Positions 32,485-43,069 of a stretch of 64,000 nt of DNA are shown here, piece by piece. Each line of letters begins with the position of its first letter. Position 1 is the first letter of the stretch. The translations under genes were made by a program, and so were the position numbers. The stretch spans positions 1,675,501 to 1,739,500 of the forward strand of contig CP051140.1 of assembly GCA_001592805.2 (NCBI GenBank), in the 5' to 3' direction. The notes beneath the pieces were generated by a model. The model was given only the letters and a program-made list of their open reading frames with translations. It had not been told where the DNA came from and searched no databases. Source of the stretch: Peltaster fructicola. Its lineage: Eukaryota > Ascomycota > Dothideomycetes.

Positions 32485-34613
32485 GTTGTCAGTTCTCCAG
32501 GATGACAGGGTTATATTGTAACAGTAAAAGAAGGAGGGAGCACGATGTGAGTGCTGAGAATTGTTGAAAAGCGAGAACAATTAGAGAGTGTCGGTTGCCG
32601 TTGGATGGCGGTAATGATCGTGATTAGTTTGCGAACGCTTGTAGTAACTGAAAAGAGTGTATGGTCAAGTCGGACAGCCTTGCTATAGCGAAGGCAGCTC
32701 CAGGTATATACTCTGGAGGATATCTGGAAGAAGTTAGCATACATTCGAACGCGTGATAGGCTGCGTATTCGCCAGCAGATCCCTGGCGACAAGGAGCATG
32801 CCTACCTTTGGAAGATGAGATTACAGCGAGCTTAGAGGCGTTCTGCTCCTTGCTAGACACGACCAAAGGTGTGATTGGCAGGTGAACACGCGCAGACACC
32901 TATTGCAATCTGCAGAGAAACGAACTAACGCCTCTGCCGATGCTCGTTGAACTCGGTAGATCCCGTACGTCGGATGTCTTGAGGGTGACCTCAAAGAGAC
33001 TGGGGAATGTCAGCGTAGCCCTGTCGGTAGGATGTGTTTGCTGGCCGTAAGGGAGAGACTAGCGAAGTGACGACTAATGAGTCTGGAACATACCTGCTGA
33101 ACAATGAGTCTGATCGTGTGCTCGAAGCGGTGGACAGGAAAGATGACGCTGAACTGAGTGACAGAACGCTGCAAACTGTGAAGATTGAGGTCAGCATGGT
33201 TTCTCATGATTGAAAACTGAGCAACGTCACGGTGGTGGCATGGTGTATGGGACCGACGATATGGTACAGGCAGTTAGTAGACGTCAATTAGGTATTGAGC
33301 GTAATCTTGTCCTGGAATTAAGCACAGACTTCGAAGGTTCTCGCTCCGGAATGTGACCATTGAGAGTCGTGCAGAGAATGCCGGGCTCGACCGATTGATG
33401 TGAATGCGAGCCTAGGGGGCTCTTGTGACGAGAGGAAAAGGTATTTGAAGCAATTTCGCGATGGACTTGGCTGTTGTGAGTCCATCGAGCTTTGTGCTTG
33501 CCGAGATGATGCAACACCCAGTTGGAAAGCAAAGATCGCGGGAGAAAACGTCTCGTGAAGACATGAGCAGTCGTGTATGATGACCCTCCATCTAGAGTAT
33601 GGATGGTATGGTTTGCCGGGTGGTATGCCAGTGCTGGAAGTCCAGGCTCTGCCCTTCCCTCCACTCCCTTAGGCTGGCATGCAGTGACGTATCGAGCTCT
33701 TTCATTGCTCACCCAGCACTTCTCACTCTGACGCTCCACTTCTGCCACTCATGTGCAATTTACAGGTATGAATCTTTCTGTTTCTGTTTTCTCTTACCTT
33801 TTGAACAATAGAATCCGATGGCTATGGGTGGCAGTGAAAGCAGTATGCGGGTACCCACTGTTGTCGACTTGGAGACGAGGATGTAGGAGGGAGGTGGTCG
33901 TTCGTGGGACTAGACGATATGCTCTACGATCAACGAAGAGGAGAGGTCGTCGAGGTCGAGGTTTGGTGAAAGAAAGATGTTGGTTCGTCAGAGATTTCGA
34001 TCGAGGATAGGTATTGCAGCTATCAGCACTCTTATCTGACACTGCAGCTATACTGGAGTGAAATGAGAAGTGCTTCGGCAGGTCAATGTCGAGGAGATCG
34101 AGACGAGTCTGAGAGAGTCGATAGGAGGACAGTGTTGCAGGAGAAGGAGAGGACCGCCAAGACTATTGTTGTCTGGTGTGTGCTACTCCTTATGATGTGC
34201 TTGTCTCAAAGCTCCATTGCATACACAGAGAGGGTTAAAGGACAGGACAAAAGACGGAGTACGACAAGAGGATGAGAGAGTATGTGTAAGAGCAAGCATA
34301 CTACGCTGGCCTGCTTCACGACACGTCCGAGAGTGGAGATTCTATGGCTGGGCGTGAAGCGACATGGACACGGCTCGAAGTGGTAAGACGCTGGACTAGC
34401 GCCTGGCTTCAGCAGTGCCTCCGCCAGTCAATCCTGGACCATGCAATCATGGCAGCCCATCCTAATTATCACGCCTACGGATAATCCGCGATACTTCTGG
34501 CTGCTGTGCCTCTCTCACTATCGCTTCTCCCGTTTTGTGGCGCACTCTTGCGTGGCAGTCTGAGAAGCAAGGCCAAGTTAAAGTGCCGAGAGCACGATAT
34601 GACACGGATTGAT
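32485..34613. other. Long upstream region of the cyclin gene
   Basis: More than 2 kb upstream of the cyclin start with no supported gene. It has TATA-like sequences (for example AGGTATATACT near 32702), short upstream open frames and G/A-rich tracts (33870-34160). Long, structured upstream regions with upstream open frames are known for G1 cyclin genes. Confidence 0.4.
32749..32754. promoter_or_regulatory. ACGCGT box upstream of the G1 cyclin
   Basis: A perfect MluI cell-cycle-box core 265 bases before the cyclin ATG. In yeasts and filamentous fungi this core is bound by MBF-type (APSES) factors driving G1/S transcription. The same hexamer occurs elsewhere in the window by chance, so this is only suggestive. 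Confidence 0.3.
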
Positions 34614-35913
34614 TATCTCTGCTCTCATTTCGTTCGTCACCATTTCGACTATGCAGAACCGTTGGTTGGGCATGCAGAGAGTGCATCCACTGTGCATCCA
34701 CTGCTAGCCAAGCAATCTCTGTCAATGAGCAAGCAGTTCAGACACGATCCTGGTCCGAAAATGACACAGCTTCGCGTGTTCGACTCGAGCCGGAGTATCT
34801 AAGCCGTACACTGGCGGCGAATCACGATCTTGCGAGCAGTACTCTCTTGGTACAGTTGCAGCAGCTAGCTGTGCACGATAAAGTTGTGTCTTCTGCCGGG
34901 AGCCAGTCACTTCCTACTGGCCTGATCCTTGCTCGACCAGAACCCCAGCTGCATGTGCTGTTCGCTAGCAAGCAGGCTGATCTTTCTCAGCAGAGCCCGG
35001 TGCTTGGCTCAAGGTTTCGAGATCCTCTTTTGCTCATCACGAAGCACTTACAGAGCTTGCAGCTTCACGCTACAGAGTTCGAGACGCGTTTTGCCTGCAG
35101 CTTGCATGGGTTCCACCATCGTGAACTATTGCAGCCGTCAGTCTCCAATCTTCACCAGGTGAGCTGTTGTGTCTCACTGGTCCTGTCTAGGCGCTCGCAA
35201 TCACCGTCCTCAAGATTGTCCTCCTGTCTGCATTGCTTGTTCGAGACGTTGCGCTAGAAGCCACTGGCAACCGCTGGCCGCTGGTTTGTGCTACAGAGTC
35301 TGCGACATGCAAACTCAACTGCCTTGCAAAATGTTTGCATCAACAAGCGCTGAGCTCAAAGTCGTTGATACGCGCGCAAAGAGGAGTTTGCTAGGTCATA
35401 TGCCATGTGTCAAACGTGCCTCGACTTGTCAACCAAGGATGGCCTTTCTCTCCGTCTGAGCTCCACCTCACGTCATATTGGAGTGATCGCTTCTTCATGG
35501 GTGGACATATCACATGTCGCACAGCTTGTGCACCTGCAGGAAGCATACTCGTCCATCCATACCGGAAGCCTACTCGCGAGATGCAGTACGACGTCTACAA
35601 ACAATGGAGGCTATATTCAATGACGATCACTCCTTACTTCGCATTCCACCTTTCAGCAATACTTTTACCAGACGATGCCCTGCTTAGTTTTGAAGTCAAT
35701 TGTGTACGAACCGCTCTGAGACGTATCTTTCGGTTTCTGGCGGAGGGCCAGGAGAAAAGCTCTGGACACATTGTCCGTGCCAGAATCATATCAGCACTCT
35801 CCTTACTGGCGGACAAACGCAAAGCGTCAGCACGGTCGTCCCATCTCCACAGTGCAAATCACATTCTTAGGCGATCCTCGGGCCTACCTGTCAAACGTTA
35901 CGGTGACGTATAG
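34614..35913 (+). other. Coding-like plus-strand stretches, unassigned
   Basis: A frame open from about 34614 to 35257 has good protein-like composition (for example LEPEYLSRTLAANHDLASST and RDPLLLITKHLQSLQLHATE). At 35159-35190 a GT...AG segment of only 32 bases would lead in phase to ALAITVLKIVLLSALLV and on to a stop near 35399. A second frame, 35407-35913, holds WSDRFFMGGHITCRTACAPA and more. There is no clear start codon, and the apparent intron is shorter than normal. It may be a real multi-exon gene with an unrecognised product, or a decayed one. No known domain was recognised. Confidence 0.3.
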
Positions 35914-37046
35914 TGCTTATACTTGCGTATCTTACATGTGCAACCACCATGGCCTTCCATGAGAGAGAGAGGTCAACACTCGACGACAAATCCTCTTGAT
36001 GAGGACTTAAATCTCCATATCACAATCGTCAGGGCCGAGGAAATCAGGGTCAAAAAAGGGTCTGCACAATCGCTGCAAGATCACAAACCTTCCACTCACA
36101 CTCGGCATCCATCTGCTCTCAGCCGCAACGCAGCAAGCGCAATCGCCGATTGATAAAAAGCTCCAAGGCATCTTTCCCTGGTTGCTATACGGCCTCCATC
36201 AGATCCGTCTGACCCAAGACAGAGCCGTTGTGCTATAGTCTGCTGGTCTCTTCACTGGTGCCGGAAGAAAGTTGAGATTATCGTCAACATTCGTGTCTAC
36301 GATCGTATCTCATCGTGCTGCATCGCCCAAGCTGCGCCACTTGTTCAGTATGCAAGACCAAGGATCCTCACGGCACATCAGCCTGCTTTGCTCGAACGTC
36401 AAGACCTCCAATGGCTGGATGACTTGCCTGGACAGCCGGAGACTATGCACTGAGCTGAGCTGCAGCTGCTGATAGTGATCAGCATTGTGAACTCCAATGA
36501 TCACGCCTTTCAAGCCATCAGGCCGGCGATGGCTTAGCATTGAGTTCACCGAGTGATAGATACGCTCGCGTGCTCGCGCTTAAGACGCGTCTCTCAGACA
36601 TTTAGCCCCTAAGAGGCTGGCGAGTCGCTTTCTGGTGTGAAGTGGTTGTACGTGGTCCGATTTGCAGCCTGCGTTGCAGCCAACCTGATAGTGTTGCTCG
36701 CGAGGGCAATAGCCTGCATGTACCGTCAGAACTATGTTGCCGGGCAGGTCTTGACATAGCTGTGCCTTGTTTTTCAAGCTCTTGGCATGCACAGTGTGGT
36801 CACGCCGCTGGATCTAGTTATCATCTCAGCCTTATGTCCGTCATGCTGCCTTCACGCGTCTGTCAACTCTTCTCGAGTCGCGCTATATCACGCTGCAATC
36901 ACGAGATTCGTCTGGAATGTCGCTGAGAGCATGCAATCGCTTCGATAAGCACTGCATGTCAATATGTCCGATCACAGGCAATGCTAAGCTCGTATCTCTG
37001 AAGTCTATGTGTAGCTCTCTATATCTGCTTTTCTATGACTAGACGG
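35914..37046. other. Intergenic region, no gene seen
   Basis: About 1.1 kb downstream of the alpha/beta hydrolase stop. No supported gene on either strand. Confidence 0.4.
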
Positions 37047-38255
37047 CTATAACTCACCATCCCAATGACTCCTTATGGCGTCTACACAGCCTGTCGCGTT
37101 GGTGTATGGTACATCGTGACCACCGTGCAGTAGCTCGGTATGCACGTTGTCCTTTCCAAGGACCTCGATAGCATCCTCGGCCGTCTCCTCCGGCACGACC
37201 ACGCCGTCAGTCTTGCCAAAGATGACCAAGACCTTGCCTTCTCGCAGGCCTTGCGCGTGTGCAGCAGCAGAGGCCCTTGGTCGCTTCTGAGCAGTCAGCC
37301 GAGAGCCAATTAGACGCCATCGTGCGTGCTCGGTGCTAATGGGAGCATATCTGATACTTGAGATGAATGCGGACAAGAAGCCAGGGTGCGACTGCACCTG
37401 CCAGACGACAGATTCTGCAGCAGAGCCAGTAATGTGAGGTATGAGTGCTGCTGTCGAGCTTGGTGTGTTCTCAGCAGATTCGTCTTTCACTGCGGACTTA
37501 GGAGGACTCGAGCCAACGAGGCGCCTCCTGACAAGGAAGTTTCGGTATATGTCAGGCATGATGCCGCCATATATAAGCTTACTGCTCCAGTGGAATCTGC
37601 TCGCTCGCATCAGCCCTGCCGGTGCTATCAGGACCAGACTGTCTACAAGGTGTGGGAAATAGCTCGTGAATGTAGCACCAATGCCGCCTCCAAGTGAGTA
37701 TCCGACAAGTGTGAAGCCATTGTCCTCGCCAGTCCACGCTATAGGAGAGCTCGCGAGCACTAGCAAGATCTGTGAGGTGAATAGCCTAATATCTTGCTTG
37801 AACTCGAGTGGGTCTGGTGTGTCGCTGTACCCACGTCCAAACAGATCAAACAGCATGACTCGACATCCAGCTTCTTCGACAAGCTGCTCTGCCATCTGTC
37901 CCAGGGCGATACAAGGCGTGCTGATGCCATGGATGAATAGTACCTTCTTGCCGTCCAGTGGGCCCCATTCATAGACTCGTACTGAGCCGTACGGTGTATC
38001 GACATCTCGAGCACCTTCCAGAGCATCTGGGGGATATGCTGATGCATTGTCGTTCTCCGTCAAGGAGTCCGTCGACTTCGGTGGTGAGCTGAAGATAGCT
38101 GGTTCTCTGAAGGACGCCTTTCTTGCAAGATTTCGCAGAGTTCGTGCTGCAAGGAGTGTAAGCGTAGGTACGGCGACGAGAGAAATGATCAGCTTCCGGT
38201 CGCGGAAGTCGATCTTCTCGAGATACTCCATGGTTGTCGAAGCAAATTGATCCAT
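37047..38255 (-). CDS. Alpha/beta hydrolase with membrane anchor
   Basis: A protein of 402 residues, single exon, starting at ATG 38255 (MDQFASTTMEYLEKIDF); the frame continues upstream only to a GTG. One hydrophobic segment, LIISLVAVPTLTLLAA (about residues 23-38), suggests an N-terminal membrane anchor. The hydrolase fold shows VLFIHGISTPC (oxyanion region), MLFDLFGRGYSD, the nucleophile elbow VGYSLGGG near residue 185, a cap domain, then IFGKTDGVV and LHGGHDVPY, which supply the acid and histidine. It belongs to the epoxide-hydrolase/esterase-like group; the substrate is unknown. It is divergent from the Afi1/MesA gene across 427 bases. Confidence 0.85.
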   Translation of the reverse strand: MDQFASTTMEYLEKIDFRDRKLIISLVAVPTLTLLAARTLRNLARKASFREPAIFSSPPKSTDSLTENDNASAYPPDALEGARDVDTPYGSVRVYEWGPLDGKKVLFIHGISTPCIALGQMAEQLVEEAGCRVMLFDLFGRGYSDTPDPLEFKQDIRLFTSQILLVLASSPIAWTGEDNGFTLVGYSLGGGIGATFTSYFPHLVDSLVLIAPAGLMRASRFHWSSKLIYGGIMPDIYRNFLVRRRLVGSSPPKSAVKDESAENTPSSTAALIPHITGSAAESVVWQVQSHPGFLSAFISSIRYAPISTEHARWRLIGSRLTAQKRPRASAAAHAQGLREGKVLVIFGKTDGVVVPEETAEDAIEVLGKDNVHTELLHGGHDVPYTNATGCVDAIRSHWDGEL

Positions 38256-38682
38256 TCTAACTATATTGCTGGCAGCGTTGTCTTCCAAACTATGTTTTGA
38301 TACACAGCATCCGGCTGGTGAAGGTGAAGTGGAACAGTCGATGGTCCGCAAAGCAGCAAGGAGAGTGGCCCTCACATCGTCCTCATCACGCTGTGCGTTC
38401 GCCCACACTGATAGTCGTTACCATAGCGCAACTACGATGAAACCGCGAGTCGAGATCTCTGCAATGCCAAGCCTTGATGGCTCTGATGACAATCCCCGGT
38501 GCGGCTCTGCGAACGTGGCTGATCATTTTCCCCACAAGGGTCCAGCCAATGCTCTCCTTGGAGAATACCACCTGGAGGCTGGCAAACAACGTAGCATTGA
38601 GCTTCCTACTTCGACTGGTGTGGCTTGAGGAGCAAGAAGTGCGTGCAACACGGCAGCAGCTAGTGGTGTAGGTGCAGTCGTA
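38256..38682. promoter_or_regulatory. Divergent promoter region
   Basis: 427 bases between the ATGs of the alpha/beta hydrolase (minus) and the Afi1/MesA gene (plus). Open frames crossing it on both strands are extensions upstream of the first ATG or shadows. No named element was recognised. Confidence 0.35.
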
Positions 38683-41100
38683 ATGGCTTCCACAATGCCA
38701 CTGCGCTCCGCAACCAATTCAGGAAGCACGACCGCATCGACTCGACGACCCTCACTCACATCTTTTCCCTCTAGTCGACCACCAGACATACCACCGATAA
38801 GGAGTACTGGCGCTTTTCATAGGCGGCAAAAGTCCTCAGCATCGCGATCCTCTCACAGTCAAGGATCGTCTCTGGGCGCACATAACCATAGAAGCAATGG
38901 CATGTCGCTACGCGCCTCGAAGCCTCGAACACAGCCGGCCCGGGTCAAGTCGCAGTACCCAGCGGACAGCAACGAGAAACATGTTGAGTATATCCTTGTG
39001 GCGAGCTTCGATATTGATCGAGGAAGTGTCATGGAGCACCAGTATCCAGGACCTGTAGGAGGTGACGAAGTAATGCTCGCAGAGCTCATGCTACCCGATC
39101 AGACACACACTCGACAGCAAGACTGGACGATATTCTTCTTACACAAAGACGCAGAAGCAGAGGGAGAATCTCGAAAACAACGACGTCTGAGAAAGAGAAG
39201 ACGGAAGGATGGAGAACATGGTGAGGCTTCTGAGGGAGATACTGAAGATGACGAAGATTCTGAGTACGACGAGTTTGACGACTTTGCGCCTGTTGACCTG
39301 GACGGTCCACCGCTGGTCTACGTGCTCAACCTGGTCAACACGAAGCAAGACAATACTGTCAAGCGTGGCGCCATTGTGAAAGCAATGGCAATCTGCACAC
39401 GACACAGTTTCTTACACATCTACAAGCCTCTTCTGCTGCTCGCGCTAGAGCAGTACTTCGCACATCCCACGATTGATACGCTGGCGACGCTATATGAGTC
39501 CGTGAACAACATGGACCTCTCACTGATGCCACGACTGAATCCTTACGAGAGCTTCATTCTGCAAGCTTCGAGCGCCAAGGACCTCTTCATTGAGAAGTTT
39601 GAGGCAATGATAGCACAGCGATTAGCCAAGTCGTCTGGCGACAGCAACAACACATCGCCAACGCTGCAGAACACGCGAACACGATATGGTCTACCGCGAG
39701 ACACACACGAGTTCGACACAGTTGTTAATTATGCTAATGTGCCAGTCCCAGTCAAGATACCTACTGCTCTTGCTGTCGAGACTGTAGGTGACTTCAGTCT
39801 CATCAAGCTTATCACAATCTTCTCGACACCACATTCGACATCACCGGTGGCCTTCACACCTACACATCCGCATCTGACGACCTCCGGACCAACAACACAT
39901 CCCATCATCGTCCTTCTCAATGCACTTCTCACACAGAAGCGAATCATCTTCCTTGGTCACACATTACCCTCGTCCGAGGTGGCCGAAGCAGTGCTTGCTG
40001 CGTGTGCACTCGCATCTGGTGGCATGCTGCGAGGCTTCACCCGATACGCCTTTCCTTACACTGATCTCACGAAAATAGACGATCTTCTAAAAGTACCAGG
40101 CTTCATCGCTGGTGTCACTAACCCGGCTTTTGCTCACAAGAATGAATGGTGGGATCTTCTTTGCGACATCAACACTGGACGAATGAAGATCAGCACCCGG
40201 ATCGAGGCAGCACCTCCAACAGAGGGTGTGACTTTGTTTCAACAACAGAATCCTGGTCTCAACCTGAGCGGTACTGCTAATCATGGTACCGACACAACTG
40301 GAGACCTAGCCTTCATGAACAGTGTGTTGGCAAGCATCAATGATAGACACGGCGAGAACGCAGTACGCATCAAGTTTCGACACTGGATCAGCAAGTTCAC
40401 ACGGCTTGCTGCTGCGTTTGAGGATGTCGTCTATGGTGCTAGTGCGCTGCACATTCAGGACACAGTGACGGCGACTCCAAGTGCCCCGTTCGTGGCTTCA
40501 TTCGACTCTGCTCCCGGATCCATGCCGCCAACGCCTGGGAGTGTCAAGAAGGATGGAGAACTGCCTGCTGAAGTGTTGGGCCATGGCTACGTTTGGCCTA
40601 CGCAGATTCAGAAGAATGCGGAATTGGCTTCACACGCCACGCGTATAGAAGGCTGGCGGACGACGAGGTCGTACTACAACTTTGTGCAAGATCTGGCCTC
40701 GTACTACTCCATGCGTGCAGTCAAGGCAGTGGATCTGCAGCACTTGCACGATAAGCTGGCCAAACTGCGTCTATCTCCTGACGTTAGCCGAAATATCTAT
40801 CTCGCGATATGTGGTACAGTTCAAACTGAGCCAGAGATCAACCAGCTGCTCGCGATGATCGCCAACGGCATCTGGGACGCAAAGATAGGGCCTCAGGGCA
40901 CAGGCTCGGGGTTGTTCTACATTGCGTACGGACTATTCCATCCCAAGATTGAAGTAAGAGAAGCCGTGGCGCAGCTACTAGGGCGTATCAAGAATCATGA
41001 GGCTGGACGGCACTTCTGGGCGTCGCTGGGAAAGTATATCAAGACTGCGTGGGAGAAGGTTACGAAAGATGGGGCAGCCGGTCATGATGAGACGTTCTGA
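38683..41100 (+). CDS. Arf3-interacting polarity protein Afi1/MesA (DENN-type)
   Basis: An 805-residue single-exon protein. After a Ser/Thr-rich N-terminus, residues about 100-145 read HVEYILVASFDIDRGSVMEHQYPGP and EVMLAELMLPDQ with DWTIFFLHKD, the Afi1 docking domain for the GTPase Arf3. A basic/acidic linker (RRLRKRRRKDGEHGE...DDEDSEYDEFDDF) follows, then the DENN-like core: PLVYVLNLVNTKQDNTVKRGAIVKAMAI, FSLIKLITIFS, NALLTQKRIIFLGHTLPSSEVAEAVLAAC. Yeast Afi1 and Aspergillus MesA act at the plasma membrane in polarised growth and actin-cable/septin placement; DENN proteins act on Rab or Arf GTPases. Complete and unbroken. Confidence 0.88.
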   Translation: MASTMPLRSATNSGSTTASTRRPSLTSFPSSRPPDIPPIRSTGAFHRRQKSSASRSSHSQGSSLGAHNHRSNGMSLRASKPRTQPARVKSQYPADSNEKHVEYILVASFDIDRGSVMEHQYPGPVGGDEVMLAELMLPDQTHTRQQDWTIFFLHKDAEAEGESRKQRRLRKRRRKDGEHGEASEGDTEDDEDSEYDEFDDFAPVDLDGPPLVYVLNLVNTKQDNTVKRGAIVKAMAICTRHSFLHIYKPLLLLALEQYFAHPTIDTLATLYESVNNMDLSLMPRLNPYESFILQASSAKDLFIEKFEAMIAQRLAKSSGDSNNTSPTLQNTRTRYGLPRDTHEFDTVVNYANVPVPVKIPTALAVETVGDFSLIKLITIFSTPHSTSPVAFTPTHPHLTTSGPTTHPIIVLLNALLTQKRIIFLGHTLPSSEVAEAVLAACALASGGMLRGFTRYAFPYTDLTKIDDLLKVPGFIAGVTNPAFAHKNEWWDLLCDINTGRMKISTRIEAAPPTEGVTLFQQQNPGLNLSGTANHGTDTTGDLAFMNSVLASINDRHGENAVRIKFRHWISKFTRLAAAFEDVVYGASALHIQDTVTATPSAPFVASFDSAPGSMPPTPGSVKKDGELPAEVLGHGYVWPTQIQKNAELASHATRIEGWRTTRSYYNFVQDLASYYSMRAVKAVDLQHLHDKLAKLRLSPDVSRNIYLAICGTVQTEPEINQLLAMIANGIWDAKIGPQGTGSGLFYIAYGLFHPKIEVREAVAQLLGRIKNHEAGRHFWASLGKYIKTAWEKVTKDGAAGHDETF

Positions 41101-41534
41101 TGACTCCGTACGATTGGTTAAGACAGCTGCCACAGGATACCCATTGTCGCTGATCATAAACAATGTGCTACGGGCCATACACGATGACGCCCCGATTTAT
41201 GCTTGTGTCTTGTGAGTTGTAAGGCGAGCTTAACGCCCGAGCATTCAGTGAGGCTGCCTGCCTAGACCAATGATAAACTTCATCCTTTAGCACTCTACTA
41301 TCGACAAACATGCCGTGATAGGCAGGATTACAAAACCATGGCGCACTGCTTGGATTGTACACGCGCTAACGTGGTGTTGCCTTGTACTCAAGATATGACT
41401 ATCAACAAGACGAAAGGCAGTCGAGATGATCAAGTGCTTAAGTACACATATATCTGCTCTGACAGTAGCATCATGGCTGTGCTCGCATCGTTCCCTTCAC
41501 AGGTAGCTCTGACTTCTTGTCGCTCTTCTTCAGC
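41101..41534. other. Intergenic region, no gene seen
   Basis: 434 bases between Afi1/MesA and the serine-rich protein. A plus-strand 66-codon frame at 41338-41538 has no support. Confidence 0.35.
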
Positions 41535-42092
41535 ATGACTCTCATCTCAGTGGTATCGGACAGCCTTTGGCGTCAACCGGACAAGCCACGATCGAGTCGA
41601 GACAGCAGTGCTAACAACCCAAGCAAGGGCAGAGCCAACGCATCGTTTCACAACGAGCGAGACAGTGCAAGCCCAGATGGCACAAGCCTAAGATCGATGA
41701 AGAAGCATGGATACAGCACGCCTCGTTCAAGCACTTCTTCCTCAACCATCTCGTCAATGCACAAGCGTCGTGATTCAGGGTATGGCTACGTCGACGACCG
41801 CTTTTCGCAGGCAAGCGATAACTTGACTATAAGTCCCGGCGACTCAATCTCCCAGATTGGTACGAATAGACGACGCAAGAGCTCAAGAGGGTCCGGCAGC
41901 TCGTTGGCAAACAAGGCCATGATTCCGTACGGCGAGAACTTCGAGACATCCTCGCAGTTGAGTGGACATTCTGGAAGCAGTCTGAGCTCGGGCTGGAGTG
42001 AGAGCACACAGCCGTTCTATTGTGCTCAGAACAAGATGTACCTGCGCGAGGTCAGGCCATCGTGGGCTCGTGGTGTTCCTGGTATGCCATGA
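41535..42092 (+). CDS. Serine-rich hypothetical protein
   Basis: Not recognised. A single-exon frame of 185 residues from ATG 41535 (MTLISVVSDSLWRQPDKPRSSRD). It is disordered and rich in Ser, Arg and Asp, with several RxxS-type phosphorylation-like sites (MHKRRDSGYGYVDDRFSQAS, GTNRRRKSSRGSGSS) and a C-terminal more ordered bit (QPFYCAQNKMYLREVRPSW). Composition and the clean ATG-to-stop frame are in favour. A splice acceptor just before the ATG (CTTCTTCAG) leaves open an upstream exon. Confidence 0.5.
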   Translation: MTLISVVSDSLWRQPDKPRSSRDSSANNPSKGRANASFHNERDSASPDGTSLRSMKKHGYSTPRSSTSSSTISSMHKRRDSGYGYVDDRFSQASDNLTISPGDSISQIGTNRRRKSSRGSGSSLANKAMIPYGENFETSSQLSGHSGSSLSSGWSESTQPFYCAQNKMYLREVRPSWARGVPGMP

Positions 42093-42744
42093 GACGAGGT
42101 ATACGCATGGATCTCGACAGTCTGTGTGCAATGTAGGATATGTGCAGGGGCGTATCGGAGTCTTCTGCAAGACTCTACTTGTGTTGTGCTCGATCAGATA
42201 TCGCATAGCTAGTCTTTGTATCCTAGAGAAGTATCTTAGGGGTATTCTTGGTCTGTACCGTGCCAGGACGATTGTGCTGTACCGACGCTGTTGTGGTAAC
42301 GAGTATCGGTGCCGAGATGTATCGCGTGACATAGCCCTTGAGACTCTTGATACTGTCCTCGGCCACCCCTGACAGGATATCTCATAGTTTGTTAGATCGT
42401 GTTGCCAGGTGGACATGCCACCGTGGTCTTAGATTGTACTATTGCCTCTGGCCATGATGCGGTGCGTCCAGGCATGTGGTTGCTTGCTAAATTGTTGTGC
42501 GTGAATGTAGTAGCAGTGTGGATAGTACTACCTACACGTAGACACGCTTACTAGGCACGCAGGTTCCTGCTGACTTGAGGGTGGGCATCGATGCTGCTGA
42601 GTCGTGTCTATGCCGCCCACGGAGTAGGATTGACTGTATGGAAGCATGATCTAGGGCTATGTCGGTCGCCTCGATCACTCTGTGGCCATGGGAGAACCTG
42701 GACGAGCATCTCCCGCTACCTTCTCTTTGAACGCTGTCACTATG
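42093..42744. other. Convergent intergenic region
   Basis: About 650 bases between the stop codons of the serine-rich gene and APC11. Nothing recognised; presumably two 3' ends. Confidence 0.4.
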
Positions 42745-43069
42745 TCAGCCTTTGCCCGCCGCGAAGGTGCTTGTCTTACGCTGTCGACACATAGGGCATT
42801 TGCCTTGACTCGCTTCCGAAGAGATCCAGTCACTGATACAGTGCTGCGAACAGTCAGAGCCAGCTTCCACGAGCCTTTCGCATACTGACCATGTGGAAGC
42901 AGTGTGTGCACTGGCCGATGACAATGGGACAGTCGTCGCCTGGATACTTGCACTTGTTGCACGCGCCCTCGAAAGTGACACGACAGATACCACACGTGTC
43001 GTCAGCGTCTTCAGGTAGGTCCCACTTCCACTCTGCGACGGCTCGAAAGGCTGTGATGGTGACCTTCAT
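42745..43069 (-). CDS. APC11: Anaphase-promoting complex RING subunit APC11
   Basis: The catalytic RING-H2 subunit of the APC/C ubiquitin ligase, which binds E2 and drives mitotic exit. Two exons, 43069-42890 and 42843-42745, give 92 residues; the 46-base intron (GTCAGT...CGCAG, branch CTGAC) falls inside the RING. Exon 1 reads MKVTITAFRAVAEWKWDLPED, CGICRVTFEGACNKCKYPGDDCP, CTHCFHM; exon 2 continues HCISDWISS and ends with KCPMCRQ. All zinc-binding Cys and His residues are present. The end (RKTSTFAAGKG) differs from the usual KFEW-type ending of APC11, which may be lineage drift. Confidence 0.92.
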
